64,000 bases of DNA from CAWCKS01 sp963763485 (GCA_963763485.1 CAVXOW010000009.1:124001-188000), one strand, 5' to 3'; shown: positions 46,800 through 55,737, numbered from the stretch's first letter. The notes: generated from the letters alone by a model not told the origin. Made by a program: numbers and translations.

Positions 46800-48047
46800 A
46801 TGTCTTTGTCCAACATCACTCTCACGGCGGCAGTCCGCCAGAACCTGCTCTCCCTGCAGGGTACCGCTGACCTGCTCGCGACCACCCAGGGCCGTCTCGC
46901 CACCGGCAAGAAGGTCAACAGCGCACTCGACAACCCGACCAACTTCTTCACGGCCGCCGGCCTCGACGCCCGCGCCAGCGATATCAGCAACCTGCTCGAC
47001 AGCATCGGCAACGGCGTGCAGGTTCTGCAGGCCGCCAATACCGGCATCACCTCGCTGTCGAAGCTGGTCGATACTGCGAAGTCGATCGCCAACCAGGTGC
47101 TGCAGCAGCCCACAGGCTATACCTCGTTGGCCAATGTCTCGATCGCCGCGCCGGCCGGTGCCGGTGCGCTGGCCACCCCCGGTATTGCGACCGATCTGAC
47201 CAACGGCGGCACGAACTCGCTGCAAGGCAAGACGCTGATCTTCAAGACGGCTGGGGCGGTCACAACCACGCTGACCATCAGCAACGTTGCCGGCGCTAAC
47301 AACGTCAACTCGATCACCAGCCTCAACGCGGCACTTTCGGCGGCGGGTATTCAGCTCAACGCAAGCCTCAACGCCAACGGCTCGCTGACGTTCACTTCGG
47401 CCAACAATGCCGCCTCCCAGACGATCACCGCCACAGGCGCCTATGTCGCTCCGCCGGCTGGTTCCTCGACCTCGGTGGACGTCTCGGGTACGGCAACCTT
47501 TGGTGCGGTGACCGCCGCAGTCGCCGACCCGGTCTCGCAGGCGACACGCTCGTCGCTGGTCAGTCAGTACAACCAGATCATCACGCAGATCACGACGACG
47601 GCGCAGGATTCGTCCTTCAACGGCGTCAACCTGCTGAACGGCAACTCCCTGAAGCTGGTGTTCGACGAAACCGGCAAGTCGACGTCGACGATCCCGGGCG
47701 TGACCTTCAATCCGACCGGTCTCGGCCTGGCTGCGCTCACCGCCGGCACCGACTTCATCGACACCGCCGCGACCAACAACATTCTAACGGCGCTCAACAC
47801 CGCCAGTATCACGCTGCGTTCGCAGGCGTCGGCGTTCGGCGCCAACCTGTCGATCGTGCAGATCCGCCAGGACTTCAACAAGAACATCATCAACGTGCTG
47901 CAGACCGGCTCAGCCAACCTGACGCTGGCCGATTCCAACGAGGAAGCGGCCAACAGCCAGGCGCTGTCGACCCGCCAGTCGATCGCGACGTCGGCGCTGT
48001 CGCTCGCCAACCAGGCCCAGCAAAACGTGCTGCAGTTGCTGCGCTGA
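46800..48047 (+). CDS. fliC: Flagellin (tandem copy 3)
   Basis: 415-residue flagellin, like copies 1 and 2 at both ends (AVRQNLLSLQGTADLLATT; NEEAANSQALSTRQSIATSA). It is more diverged in the middle: LATPGIATDLTNGGTNSLQG and FKTAGAVTTTLTISNVAGAN replace the copy 1/2 versions. The upstream open frame (from 46722) is leader sequence; the ATG at 46800 is fixed by the shared AGAAAGG ribosome site. Confidence 0.95.
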   Translation: MSLSNITLTAAVRQNLLSLQGTADLLATTQGRLATGKKVNSALDNPTNFFTAAGLDARASDISNLLDSIGNGVQVLQAANTGITSLSKLVDTAKSIANQVLQQPTGYTSLANVSIAAPAGAGALATPGIATDLTNGGTNSLQGKTLIFKTAGAVTTTLTISNVAGANNVNSITSLNAALSAAGIQLNASLNANGSLTFTSANNAASQTITATGAYVAPPAGSSTSVDVSGTATFGAVTAAVADPVSQATRSSLVSQYNQIITQITTTAQDSSFNGVNLLNGNSLKLVFDETGKSTSTIPGVTFNPTGLGLAALTAGTDFIDTAATNNILTALNTASITLRSQASAFGANLSIVQIRQDFNKNIINVLQTGSANLTLADSNEEAANSQALSTRQSIATSALSLANQAQQNVLQLLR

Positions 48048-48072
48048 TCTCGACGAAACTCTCAAACACGAC

Positions 48073-48102
48073 AAAACGGCGGGGCTTTGGCCCCGCCGTT
48101 TT
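48073..48102 (+). terminator. Rho-independent terminator of flagellin 3
   Basis: Perfect 12-bp stem AAAACGGCGGGG/CCCCGCCGTTTT (48073-48084 with 48091-48102), loop CTTTGG. Confidence 0.9.
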
Positions 48103-48191
48103 CTATATCTGCCGCATCGATCCGGTATGGTCTCACGCGCCAACCTGACCCGCGTGTCCTTCACTGTGAAGGGAAAGTCTTTGGCAAAGGC

Positions 48192-48222
48192 ATAAAGAAG
48201 CGGCGGGGAAAATTCCCGCCGC
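48192..48222 (-). terminator. Terminator of the inverted flagellin gene
   Basis: Stem GCGGCGGG/CCCGCCGC (48200-48207 with 48215-48222), followed on the minus strand by TTCTTTAT. It lies 31 bases after the flagellin 4 stop. Confidence 0.8.
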
Positions 48223-48252
48223 GATAACGATCTTGCGGAATTGCCGCTGAAA

Positions 48253-49509
48253 TCAACGCAATAGCTGCAGCACGCTCTGTTGCGACTGGTTGGCGAGCGC
48301 GAGCGCAGATACCGCGATCGACTGGCGGGTCGACAGTGCTTGGCTGTTGGCCGCTTCCTCGTTGGAATCGGCCAGCGTCAGGTTGGACGAACCGGTCTGC
48401 AACACGTTGATCAGCTTCTTCGAGAAGTCCTGACGGATCTCGACGATCGACAAGTTGGCGCCGAACGCAGACGCCTGCGACCGCAGCATGACGCTGGCGG
48501 TGTTGAGCGCCGTCAGAACGGTTCCGGTCATGACGTTGTCCGTGAAGTCGGTGCCGGCGGTGAGCGGAGCGAGGCCGAGACCGGTCGGGTTGAAGGTCAC
48601 GCCCGCGATCGTCAAGGTCGATTTGCCGGTTTCGTCGAAGATCATCTTCAGCGAATTGCCGTTCAGCAGGTTGATGCCGTTGAAGGACGCGTCCTGCGCC
48701 GTGGTGGTGAGCTGCTGGATGATCTGGTTGTACTGGCTGACGAGGGTCGCGCGCGCCGTTTGCGACACCGGATCGGGCACCGCCGCAACGACCGCGCCGC
48801 CAGCGCCGCCGCCGGCGGCGTTGGCGCTGATATTGATCGCGTCAAGCGCGGCGGGCGCGGCCGGAGCAGCAGTCGCGGTGATCACTTGGCCCGCGCCGTC
48901 GTTGGTCGAGGTGAAGTTCAGGCTGTTAGGGCCGGTGATCGTGGCTGAGAGGTTCACTCCCGCAAGCGCCAGCGCCGTATTAAACTGATCGAGTGACTGC
49001 ACTTGCGCCGTCTTGGTCACCGGATTGAAGGCCGAAGGCGCGGTGCCGACGGTGATCGTGACAGCGGTGCCGGCGGAATTTGTGAACGTGTAAACACCGC
49101 CGTTGAGCTTGCTGGTGGTGAGGTCGGCGGCGGTCGCTACACCGGGCCCGCTGGGAGCGCCTGTGCCGGTGAACGGGACGTTGGACACCGGGCTGTAGCC
49201 CGAGGGTTGCTGCAAAGCCTGGTTGGCGATCGACTTCGCGGTATCGACCAGCTTTTGCAGCGAGGTGATGCCCGTGTCGGCGGCCTGCAGAACCTGCACG
49301 CCGTTGCCGATGCTGTCGAGCAGGTTGCTGATGTCGCTGGCGCGGGCGTCGAGGCCGGCGGCGGTAAAGAAGTTGGTCGGGTTGTCGAGTGCGCTGTTGA
49401 CCTTCTTGCCGGTGGCAAGGCGAGTCTGCGTCTGCGAGAGCAGTTCAGCGGTACCCTGCAAGGAGAGCAGATTCTGGCGGACTGCCGCGGTAAGAACGAT
49501 GTCGGACAT
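48253..49509 (-). CDS. fliC: Flagellin (copy 4, inverted and diverged)
   Basis: 418-residue flagellin on the opposite strand from copies 1-3. Terminal domains are conserved (AVRQNLLSLQGTAELLSQTQ, ALDNPTNFFTAAGLDARASD; NEEAANSQALSTRQSIAVSA). The centre is its own version (TKAAQ-like loop NPVTKTAQVQSLDQF, GPNSLNFTSTNDGAGQ). The leader lacks the AAGAA hairpin of the tandem copies and has a different ribosome site (AAGGAAGG), so it may be regulated separately, for instance as a minor or early flagellin. No lesion was seen. Confidence 0.95.
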   Translation of the reverse strand: MSDIVLTAAVRQNLLSLQGTAELLSQTQTRLATGKKVNSALDNPTNFFTAAGLDARASDISNLLDSIGNGVQVLQAADTGITSLQKLVDTAKSIANQALQQPSGYSPVSNVPFTGTGAPSGPGVATAADLTTSKLNGGVYTFTNSAGTAVTITVGTAPSAFNPVTKTAQVQSLDQFNTALALAGVNLSATITGPNSLNFTSTNDGAGQVITATAAPAAPAALDAINISANAAGGGAGGAVVAAVPDPVSQTARATLVSQYNQIIQQLTTTAQDASFNGINLLNGNSLKMIFDETGKSTLTIAGVTFNPTGLGLAPLTAGTDFTDNVMTGTVLTALNTASVMLRSQASAFGANLSIVEIRQDFSKKLINVLQTGSSNLTLADSNEEAANSQALSTRQSIAVSALALANQSQQSVLQLLR

Positions 49510-50080
49510 GAATGCCTTCCTTAAGTGTGCGTCGCCCGGTGCTTTGATCCGGAGCCGACGCGCGCCCTGATTCCGAACCCCAACCAGCCGAAGGTATGAA
49601 CAAAGGCTTTTAAAATATGATTAACCGCTGCTTACCAAACGTGGTTAGCGAAGCCTTAAAGCCGATCGCGCTGCTTGCTCCCGTTAGGCCGGTTACGCAT
49701 CGATAGACGCGTAAGCTATTGAAACAACGCAAAATTTTCGGATGTCCGGGTTTTCAGCCGGCCCGAATCACACCGGACGGCCCTAGGCGAACCTCGCTTC
49801 AACGGGAGTTCGCTGCCAAGGGATGATGGTCTTGCGTCGGAGCAGGCCTGACGCGGCTGGCGGAGCGGTGAGCCGACACAGGATCGCCTCGAACCTGGAG
49901 GTCGCCTTGTCGATGCGGGATCTCTGAAGCGAACTTTGAAGCGATCTGCCTGAGGCGATCTGGAGCTTTCGGAAGTAAATTGTGGCGCGAGTAAGTCAAT
50001 CTTAAGTGGCAGCTTTTACGGTTTACTAAAAGGAAATCCGGAAGCTTGTTGGCACGGAACTGGGGTTGCTGAGGTGATGA
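49510..50080. other. Divergent intergenic region between flagellin 4 and flaF
   Basis: About 570 bases with no supported gene. A/T-rich segments at 49610-49640 and 50000-50035 probably contain the two promoters. A TTGGCACGGAA near 50050 resembles a sigma-54 -24 box, but no -12 box is at the right distance. Confidence 0.5.
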
Positions 50081-50449
50081 ATGTCTAGTGGTGCTGCTCA
50101 AGCCTACGCGCGTGTCGCGAATGCCACCTCGTCTCCGCGTGAAATTGAAGCAAAGGCTTTGTTGATGGCGGCGAACAAATTGCAAGCCGTCATGACCGAC
50201 GCCAACGCGACGTTTGCGCAGACGTCCGAAGCGCTGATGTTCAACCGCAAACTCTGGACGATCTTTCTCAGCGAAGCTCAGCGTGCCGAGAACCCGCACC
50301 CACTGGACGTGCGGCAGAATATCGCAAATATCAGCGTCTTCGTGCTGTCCCAGACCGCTGCCTTGCAGATCAGCCCGCAGCGCGAACATTTCAAGTCGCT
50401 GATCGAGATCAACCGCAACATCGCAGCCGGATTGAGTGGGCGCGGCTGA
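50081..50449 (+). CDS. flaF: Flagellar biosynthesis regulator FlaF
   Basis: 122 residues. FlaF is an alphaproteobacterial protein that promotes flagellin synthesis/export and acts opposite FlbT. The family segments AAQAYARVANATSSPREIEA, NRKLWTIFLSE and NPLP-like NPHPLDVRQNIANISVFVLS are present. It lies downstream of the flagellins, as in other Rhizobiales, and flbT is found 3.7 kb further on, separated by non-flagellar genes. Confidence 0.93.
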   Translation: MSSGAAQAYARVANATSSPREIEAKALLMAANKLQAVMTDANATFAQTSEALMFNRKLWTIFLSEAQRAENPHPLDVRQNIANISVFVLSQTAALQISPQREHFKSLIEINRNIAAGLSGRG

Positions 50450-50847
50450 CCAGCCGGGCGAATTGGGCCGGAAATTACGCCCTGCCGGACATCGTCAACA
50501 TTCTGAGCAACAGCTACAAGACGGCGCCAGCGCCTTCTTCGTCGAACGTGAAATATGTCCCGGTCGACCCGACCCTTTATACCGGCACTTGGAACGGGAC
50601 GTATTCCACGGGCGAGAAGTTTTCGTTCTCGATCTCGGACGTTCAGGGGTTTCGCGCCAAGGTGAAATACCAGAGCGGCACCGGCCCGATTCAATTTCAG
50701 GACGTCCTGATCAAGGACAACTCTTTCCGGATCGCGGACACCAAGTTCTTGCTGAAGAAGGTTGGTCACGCACAGATCAAGACGGTCGTCACGAATCCCG
50801 CGACCGGCGCCTCCGTGCTCAACACTGCCTACGCCGATCTTGCCTGA
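50431..50847 (+). CDS. Hypothetical protein after flaF, start unclear
   Basis: The frame is open from inside the end of flaF to 50847, but the first usable start is GTG 50548 (99 residues). The part before it, RANWAGNYALPDIVNILSNS, reads like genuine protein. The part after has a beta-rich look (YTGTWNGTYSTGEKFSFSIS; FQDVLIKDNSFRIADTKFLL). I do not recognise the family. The true N-terminus may be lost to a lesion or begin at a rare codon such as CTG 50446, overlapping the flaF stop. Position suggests a flagellum-linked role, but this is a guess. Confidence 0.5.
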   Translation: MEWARLTSRANWAGNYALPDIVNILSNSYKTAPAPSSSNVKYVPVDPTLYTGTWNGTYSTGEKFSFSISDVQGFRAKVKYQSGTGPIQFQDVLIKDNSFRIADTKFLLKKVGHAQIKTVVTNPATGASVLNTAYADLA

Positions 50848-50936
50848 TCACGGCGCGTCCTAGTGTGCGGTCAGGCGGTCCGACTGAGTTCGCCGTGCGG
50901 CAATTGGCAATTAAGGTCTCATTAACCCAAACCAAT

Positions 50937-51211
50937 CTACCGTTTGCAGCGGAAGTCCACGCCAAATAGCTCCGCCGCACCAGCCGTGATCTCCGAAAGC
51001 AGGTGACCGGGTCGTGCGGCCGCGAGATCCAGCCACGTCGAACGCGAGGCTCCGGGGCGCAATCGGTCGATGCATGCGTGGAGAAGATGCGCGCGAGTTG
51101 AGGGCGTATCGCCGCCTGCGCGGCGCGGACCTTGAACTCGAAGTAGTGTTTGGTTGCGTCGCTTAGATCGAATTTCTTGCAGACCAGCCAACAATACCGG
51201 GGAGGGCGCAT
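50937..51211 (-). pseudogene. Small frameshifted gene divergent from the ATP-grasp gene
   Basis: On the minus strand one frame reads CKKFDLSDATKHYFEFKVRA and, after a one-base shift near 51120, continues as GGDTPSTRAHLLHACIDRLR and on to FGVDFRCKR and TAG at 50937. Joined, it is about 90 residues, predicted helical, with protein-like composition. The only upstream ATG (51211) overlaps the divergent ATP-grasp start, so the start is doubtful. The family is not recognised. Confidence 0.4.
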
Positions 51212-52463
51212 GGACATTGATTTCAACGAGCGCAACGAAGTCGCTCACGTTGCGGTCGCCGACCGTATCGGCTTTGCCAGAATTACGAAAATGGCGTTCG
51301 ACGGGGTCGATCTGCGACCGCTGTGGCAGAGCCTGATGAAACAAGTGGCCGATGGCACGGCTGAAGCAGGCGTGGCACTTGATCTGTCACTGATCGCGCA
51401 ACTGCTTGGCGAAAAGCAGACCGGCCTCTTGATCCAGGCCGAGGCGCTGGCCTTTCATCGGTTGTACCGCTCTCCGTGCTCGGCTGCGCAGCCGGGATTG
51501 CGGGTGCTGGCGCTGGCGGCAGCCATCGACATGGGCGGCAATACGCCGATCGAATTCCTGCTGGAAGAGTCCGGTGTCGAACTGCTGACACTTTATGTAA
51601 CGGGCGGAACGGAGTTGCCGGTGCCGCTGCCCGATCATGACATTGCGATCGTGATCGCGTCCGACTCCGAGGAATGCCGTGACGCGCTTGGCATCATCGA
51701 TCGGGCCGCGCCTCGCTGGCCGCGGCCGATGTTGAATCCGCCGCACCTCGTCCGCAATCTGGATCGCGACAAGCTGCATGGTCTGCTGCGTGGAATCGAG
51801 GGAATTGATATCCCTGCGACGGTCAGCGTGACACGCGCGCAGTTATCCGACGTGGCTCAGTCACGTCTCTCGTTGGCCGACATTGCGGCTGAACTCCGGC
51901 TTCCGCTCATCGTCCGGCCGCGTGGTTCGCATGCCGGCGTCGGACTCGCCAAACTCGATGATCGCGACGCGATCGCCCGCTATCTTGCCGAACGAGAAGA
52001 GCAGGAGTTCTTTGTCTCCCGCTTCGTCGATTATGCGAGCGAAGACGGCCTGTTCCGCAAGTACCGTGTTGTCTTTGTCGATGGCCGGCCGTACGCGTGC
52101 CACATGGCAATCGCCGACCGCTGGGACATCTGGTATCTCAACGCGGGGATGACCGAGAGTCCGGCCAAGCGTCTCGAGGAAGAGACGTTCATGCGCACAT
52201 TCGAGATCGGCTTTGCGCGCCGCCATCAGTCTGCGCTGGCCGGGATGGCAGAGCGGATCGGTCTCGAGTATTTCACGGTCGACTGTGCGGAAAACAAGAA
52301 CGGCGAATTGTTGGTGTTCGAGGCGGACAACACCGCTGTCGTGCACAACATGGATTCGCCCGAGATGTTTCCGTACAAGCCCCCGCAGATGCGCGCGATC
52401 TTCGACGCATTCGTGGCGATGCTGTACCGGCACGCCCGACGAGGGCAGGAGCGTGCGGCGTGA
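51210..52463 (+). CDS. ATP-grasp ligase-like protein (RimK/glutathione-synthetase type)
   Basis: 417 residues. Residues about 150-215 look like a pre-ATP-grasp domain (DHDIAIVIASDSEECRDALG, PMLNPPHLVRNLDRDKL). The ATP-grasp fold follows: PLIVRPRGSHAGVGLAKL (phosphate loop), EFFVSRFVDY (hinge), FRKYRVVFVDGRPYACHM, and the metal ligands in TVDCAENKNGELLVFEADN (Asp, Glu, Asn). ATG 51210 has GGGAGGG upstream. It overlaps the next gene at GTGA, so the ligase and PLP decarboxylase are coupled. It would join a carboxylate to an amine. The substrates are unknown. Confidence 0.82.
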   Translation: MDIDFNERNEVAHVAVADRIGFARITKMAFDGVDLRPLWQSLMKQVADGTAEAGVALDLSLIAQLLGEKQTGLLIQAEALAFHRLYRSPCSAAQPGLRVLALAAAIDMGGNTPIEFLLEESGVELLTLYVTGGTELPVPLPDHDIAIVIASDSEECRDALGIIDRAAPRWPRPMLNPPHLVRNLDRDKLHGLLRGIEGIDIPATVSVTRAQLSDVAQSRLSLADIAAELRLPLIVRPRGSHAGVGLAKLDDRDAIARYLAEREEQEFFVSRFVDYASEDGLFRKYRVVFVDGRPYACHMAIADRWDIWYLNAGMTESPAKRLEEETFMRTFEIGFARRHQSALAGMAERIGLEYFTVDCAENKNGELLVFEADNTAVVHNMDSPEMFPYKPPQMRAIFDAFVAMLYRHARRGQERAA

Positions 52464-53924
52464 CAAAGGCGCTGCGCGAAGCCTCACTGGAAATCCGAAT
52501 CGAGCGAGTCGCTCGATCCGCAGAACTGGGACGACATCCGCGCGCAAGGTCATCGCATGCTCGATGACATGATCGACTACGCCGCCAACATCCGCGAGCG
52601 TCCGGTCTGGAAACCGATACCGGATGACGTGCGCGCGCGGTTTCACGCCGGGGTGCCGCGTCAGCCTTCCGATCTCGGCAAGGTTTATCGGGAATTTACC
52701 GAATTCATCGTGCCCTATGCGACCGGCAATGTTCATCCGGGCTTCATGGGGTGGGTGCATGGCGGCGGCAACGTCGTCGGCATGCTCGCGGATATGCTGG
52801 CGGCTGGACTCAACGCCAATCTCGGCGGGCGCGATCACATTCCGATCGAGGTCGAGCGTCAGATCGTTGAATGGATGCGCGCGATCCTTGGTTTCCCGAG
52901 CACGGCGAGCGGGATCTTCGTGACCGGCACGTCGATGGCAAATCTGATGGCGGTGTTGGTGGCGCGAACGTCAGCGCTCGGACGGTCGGTGCGGCAGCAC
53001 GGCATCGGCGCCGAAGGCGCGCGACTTGCGGCCTATGCCTCGACGGCAGCGCACGGCTGTATCACCAGGGCAATGGATATCGCCGGCTTCGGCAGCGATG
53101 CGTTGCGGCATATCGAAGTCGATCGTTGTCACCGCATCGATGTCTCAGCGCTGCGTGCCCGGATCGATGCGGACCGCAAGGCCGGCCTGAAGCCTTTCCT
53201 CGTCGTCGGCTCGGCAGGGACCGTGGATATTGGCGCCATCGACGATCTCAGGGCGCTGAGCATTCTGTGCCGCGAGGAACAGCTCTGGTTTCATGTCGAC
53301 GGCGCCTACGGAGCTCTTGGGATGCTTGCACCGGCACTCGCGCCGCGGCTTGCCGGAATTGAAAACGCTGATTCTATTGCCCTCGATTTCCACAAATGGG
53401 GGCAGGTGCCTTATGACGCCGGCTTCCTGATGGTCCGCGACGGCGAGCGGCACCGCGAAGCTTTTGCAGCTCCGGCAGCGTATCTGCGCCGCGAGACCAG
53501 AGGGCTCGCCGCAGGTTCATCCTGGCCTTGCGATCTCGGCCCCGATCTGTCGCGCGGCTTCAGGGCGCTCAAGACCTGGTTCACCCTGAAGACCTATGGC
53601 ACCGAAAAGCTGGGAGCGGTCATCGCGCGCACCTGTGCGCTTGCTGCATATCTGGAGGCGCGGATACTGGCCGAGCCGCGGCTGGAGTTGCTCGCGCCGG
53701 TCCAGCTCAACATTGTCTGCTTTCGCTATCGCACGCGCGATGCCAACAGGGTCAATGGCGAAATCGTTATCGATATTCAGGAATCCGGCATCGCGGCGCC
53801 GTCGACCACGCTGCTCGACGGCCAGCTCGCGATACGCGCCGCTATCGTCAATCACCGCACTGACACCTGCGACCTTGATGCGCTGGTGGCGGCTGTCATC
53901 AGATTCGGGGCGGCGCGAACCTGA
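52460..53924 (+). CDS. PLP-dependent group II decarboxylase (probable N-terminal frameshift)
   Basis: Aromatic-L-amino-acid/DOPA-decarboxylase-like enzyme. The PLP lysine is in LDFHKWGQVPYDAGF, the ring-nitrogen Asp in WFHVDGAYGALG, and the stacking His in STAAHGCITRAMD; GNVHPGFMGWVHGGG is the substrate-side motif. The long frame starts at ATG 52557 (455 residues). Upstream, in-frame DPQNWDDIRAQGHRM clearly belongs to the protein. A GTG at 52460 overlapping the ATP-grasp stop starts TKALREASLEIR in another frame. So the natural start is probably 52460, with a lesion near 52495. The product would be an amine, a logical substrate for the upstream ligase. Confidence 0.8.
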
Positions 53925-54139
53925 ACCCGATTCGGTTTTCCGGCCGTTTCTGAACGGCCGCAAGCGGCGCAAATGTTGCCTTCCGCCTGAACGCCATTGT
54001 TTTGGTGCAGTTTTCGGTATCGATGAGCCGGTATTGGCCGGATTGATTCGTTCGGCACCACGATTCGTTCGGTGCTAAAACGGCCGCGGCTCAGGAGGCC
54101 GCGAATCGCTCGTCGTGCGGGCGCAGGGAGGTAACGGCG

Positions 54140-54517
54140 ATGTCGCTGAAGGTTGAACTGAAGCCCTTCGAGCGGATCATCATTGGCCAAAGTGTCGTCA
54201 CCAACTCGGATATGCGAACGAGATTGCTGATCGACGGCGCGGCCCCGATCCTGCGGGAGAAGGACATCCTGACCGCAGAAACCGCCAATACGCCGGTGAA
54301 GCGGCTCTATCTAACCGTCCAGATGATGTACCTGGAAGACGACATCCCGAAATACCAGGACCTGTATATGGGCTTCGTCAAGGATCTGCTGGAGGCCGTG
54401 CCGAGCTTCAGAAATTCGATCGAGACCGCAAGTAAGCTGATACTGAGCGGGTCTCTCTACAATTCACTGAAGGAAATCCAAAAACTCATCAAGCGTGAGG
54501 CTGAGTTGCTGGGCTGA
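54140..54517 (+). CDS. flbT: Flagellin mRNA regulator FlbT
   Basis: 125 residues. FlbT binds the 5' leader of flagellin mRNA in Caulobacter and promotes its decay when the hook is incomplete. Recognisable segments are LKPFERIIIGQSVVTNSD, LLIDGAAPILREKDIL, RLYLTVQMMYLEDD and the helical C-terminus NSLKEIQKLIKREAELLG. It is intact, with GGAGG 8 bases before ATG 54140. It lies on the same strand as the flagellins and flaF. The shared hairpin leaders of the three tandem flagellins are its likely targets. Confidence 0.94.
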   Translation: MSLKVELKPFERIIIGQSVVTNSDMRTRLLIDGAAPILREKDILTAETANTPVKRLYLTVQMMYLEDDIPKYQDLYMGFVKDLLEAVPSFRNSIETASKLILSGSLYNSLKEIQKLIKREAELLG

Positions 54518-54696
54518 AGTCTGTTTGGCCCAGCCGCCCAAGTTTAAGCACGCGCCAGGCTGATGCCCACGTCGTGAGCTCGTGCCCACGAGAAATGCAA
54601 CAGCAGGTCCTGCCCTAAACCAGGGTCGGGACGGCGCAGGCAGTCGTCATCGACCCTGCGACCGATCGATGCGGCAATTGTCAGGGCGAGTTGATC

Positions 54697-55063
54697 TCAA
54701 ACCTTGCGGTCCGCGGCGGGAAGCCGCGTCGCCGGATTTCTTGTCAGGTCGAGCGCGCGAAAATAGGCGCGTCGGCGCAGGATAGCTTCATCGGGAAATT
54801 GCTGGACCACGACGTTCGTCAGGCTATCGACGACCTGAAAGACGACCGCGGCCGCGGCGCGATCGACAAACACCTGGTGCGATACGTCGTCCTTCGCGGG
54901 ACCGGGATCGGCCTGCAGAGCCGTGCGTGTGTCGGCCGCTGTGACAGCTTTGCGCGGGCGGCAGTTCAGCGGGCACGGCTTGACGTGCGCCCTCCGACGA
55001 AGGTCGCACAACGGGCGTTGGTGCCGGGATCCCCACCGGCCTGATTGAGAAATCTGTGCTCAT
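54697..55063 (-). CDS. FlaG-like flagellar protein (frameshifted near 54945)
   Basis: 122 residues when joined. The N-terminus MSTDFSIRPVGIPAPTPVVR is disordered and proline-rich. After a one-base lesion near 54945 (an extra T) the frame continues AVTAADTRTALQADPG and ends with VVFQVVDSLTNVVVQQFPDE and AYFRALDLTRNP. That strand-turn-strand pattern (VV..VD..T..VV.Q.P.E) is the FlaG family core, a filament-length modulator in other bacteria. The start is ATG 55063. It is on the opposite strand from flbT, with the end facing it. Confidence 0.68.
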
Positions 55064-55237
55064 GGCTGCCCTCAGGCTTCCAACACAAACCCCTCTCCCA
55101 ATCCCCTTTGTTGCAAATTCTCTCTAACAGTACGTTGAGAAACATGCTCAACGACTTCCTGATGTGGACACGGCAATTTTATCGAATTGTTTGCATCAGG
55201 TTGCCGGCGTCAGCTGAGAGCTTGAGTGAGACCGCAA

Positions 55238-55726
55238 TCAAAGCGTTCTGGAGACCGCAAACGGTGCCGCGTTCCGGGGATTTGGCGCGGTGCGGCTGCC
55301 CGACGCAGTGTAGGTCGACGGCGCTCGCTTGCGCTGCAGTTCGGTGTTGACCCCGCGAATGATGGCCTCGGAAATGGCGTGAGCGGTGGCGAGCACCGTC
55401 AGGTTGACCTGCAGCATGGCGCGGAAGGTCTCGTGGTGGCGCATCAGGGCGGTCAGCAGGTCAGGCGTCGCACGCTTCATATAGCTGTGGCTGCCTTTGA
55501 ACAGCGAGACGCTGGCGAGATAGCGCTTCGACAGCTCTGTCTTCTGCATCTCCATTCGCAACGCCTCGGTGATCTTGCCGGCGCGGATCAGCGCGGTCTC
55601 GCGCTCGATCAGTTCGAGCAGCTCGTTCATCGCTTTCAACAGGCCGTCGGCGAGCTTGCGCGCATCGGCGACTGACGACACCGACGGCAGCGCGGCGTCG
55701 CCGCGGGCTGCGGGCTGTTGGCTCAT
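55238..55726 (-). CDS. FlgN-like flagellar export chaperone
   Basis: 162 residues, mostly helical. The central helices KLADGLLKAMNELLELIERE and ALIRAGKITEALRMEMQKTE, then LSKRYLASVSLFKGSHSYMK, match the FlgN family, which escorts FlgK and FlgL to the export gate. A low-complexity basic tail follows (about 135-162). ATG 55726 is 11 bases after the flgJ stop. It sits in a minus-strand operon flgI-flgJ-this gene. Assignment rests on pattern and operon position. Confidence 0.75.
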   Translation of the reverse strand: MSQQPAARGDAALPSVSSVADARKLADGLLKAMNELLELIERETALIRAGKITEALRMEMQKTELSKRYLASVSLFKGSHSYMKRATPDLLTALMRHHETFRAMLQVNLTVLATAHAISEAIIRGVNTELQRKRAPSTYTASGSRTAPNPRNAAPFAVSRTL

Positions 55727-55737
55727 GGCAGTCGTCC

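Noticed and set aside
43709..48047. Tandem flagellins as a possible CRISPR-like or repeat array
   Set aside because: The repeats are complete genes of about 1.25 kb with leaders and terminators; no short direct repeats with unique spacers are present.
50049..50070. Possible sigma-54 promoter before flaF (TTGGCACGG)
   Set aside because: The -24 box is good, but the only TTGC lies 5 bases too far away, which sigma-54 does not tolerate.
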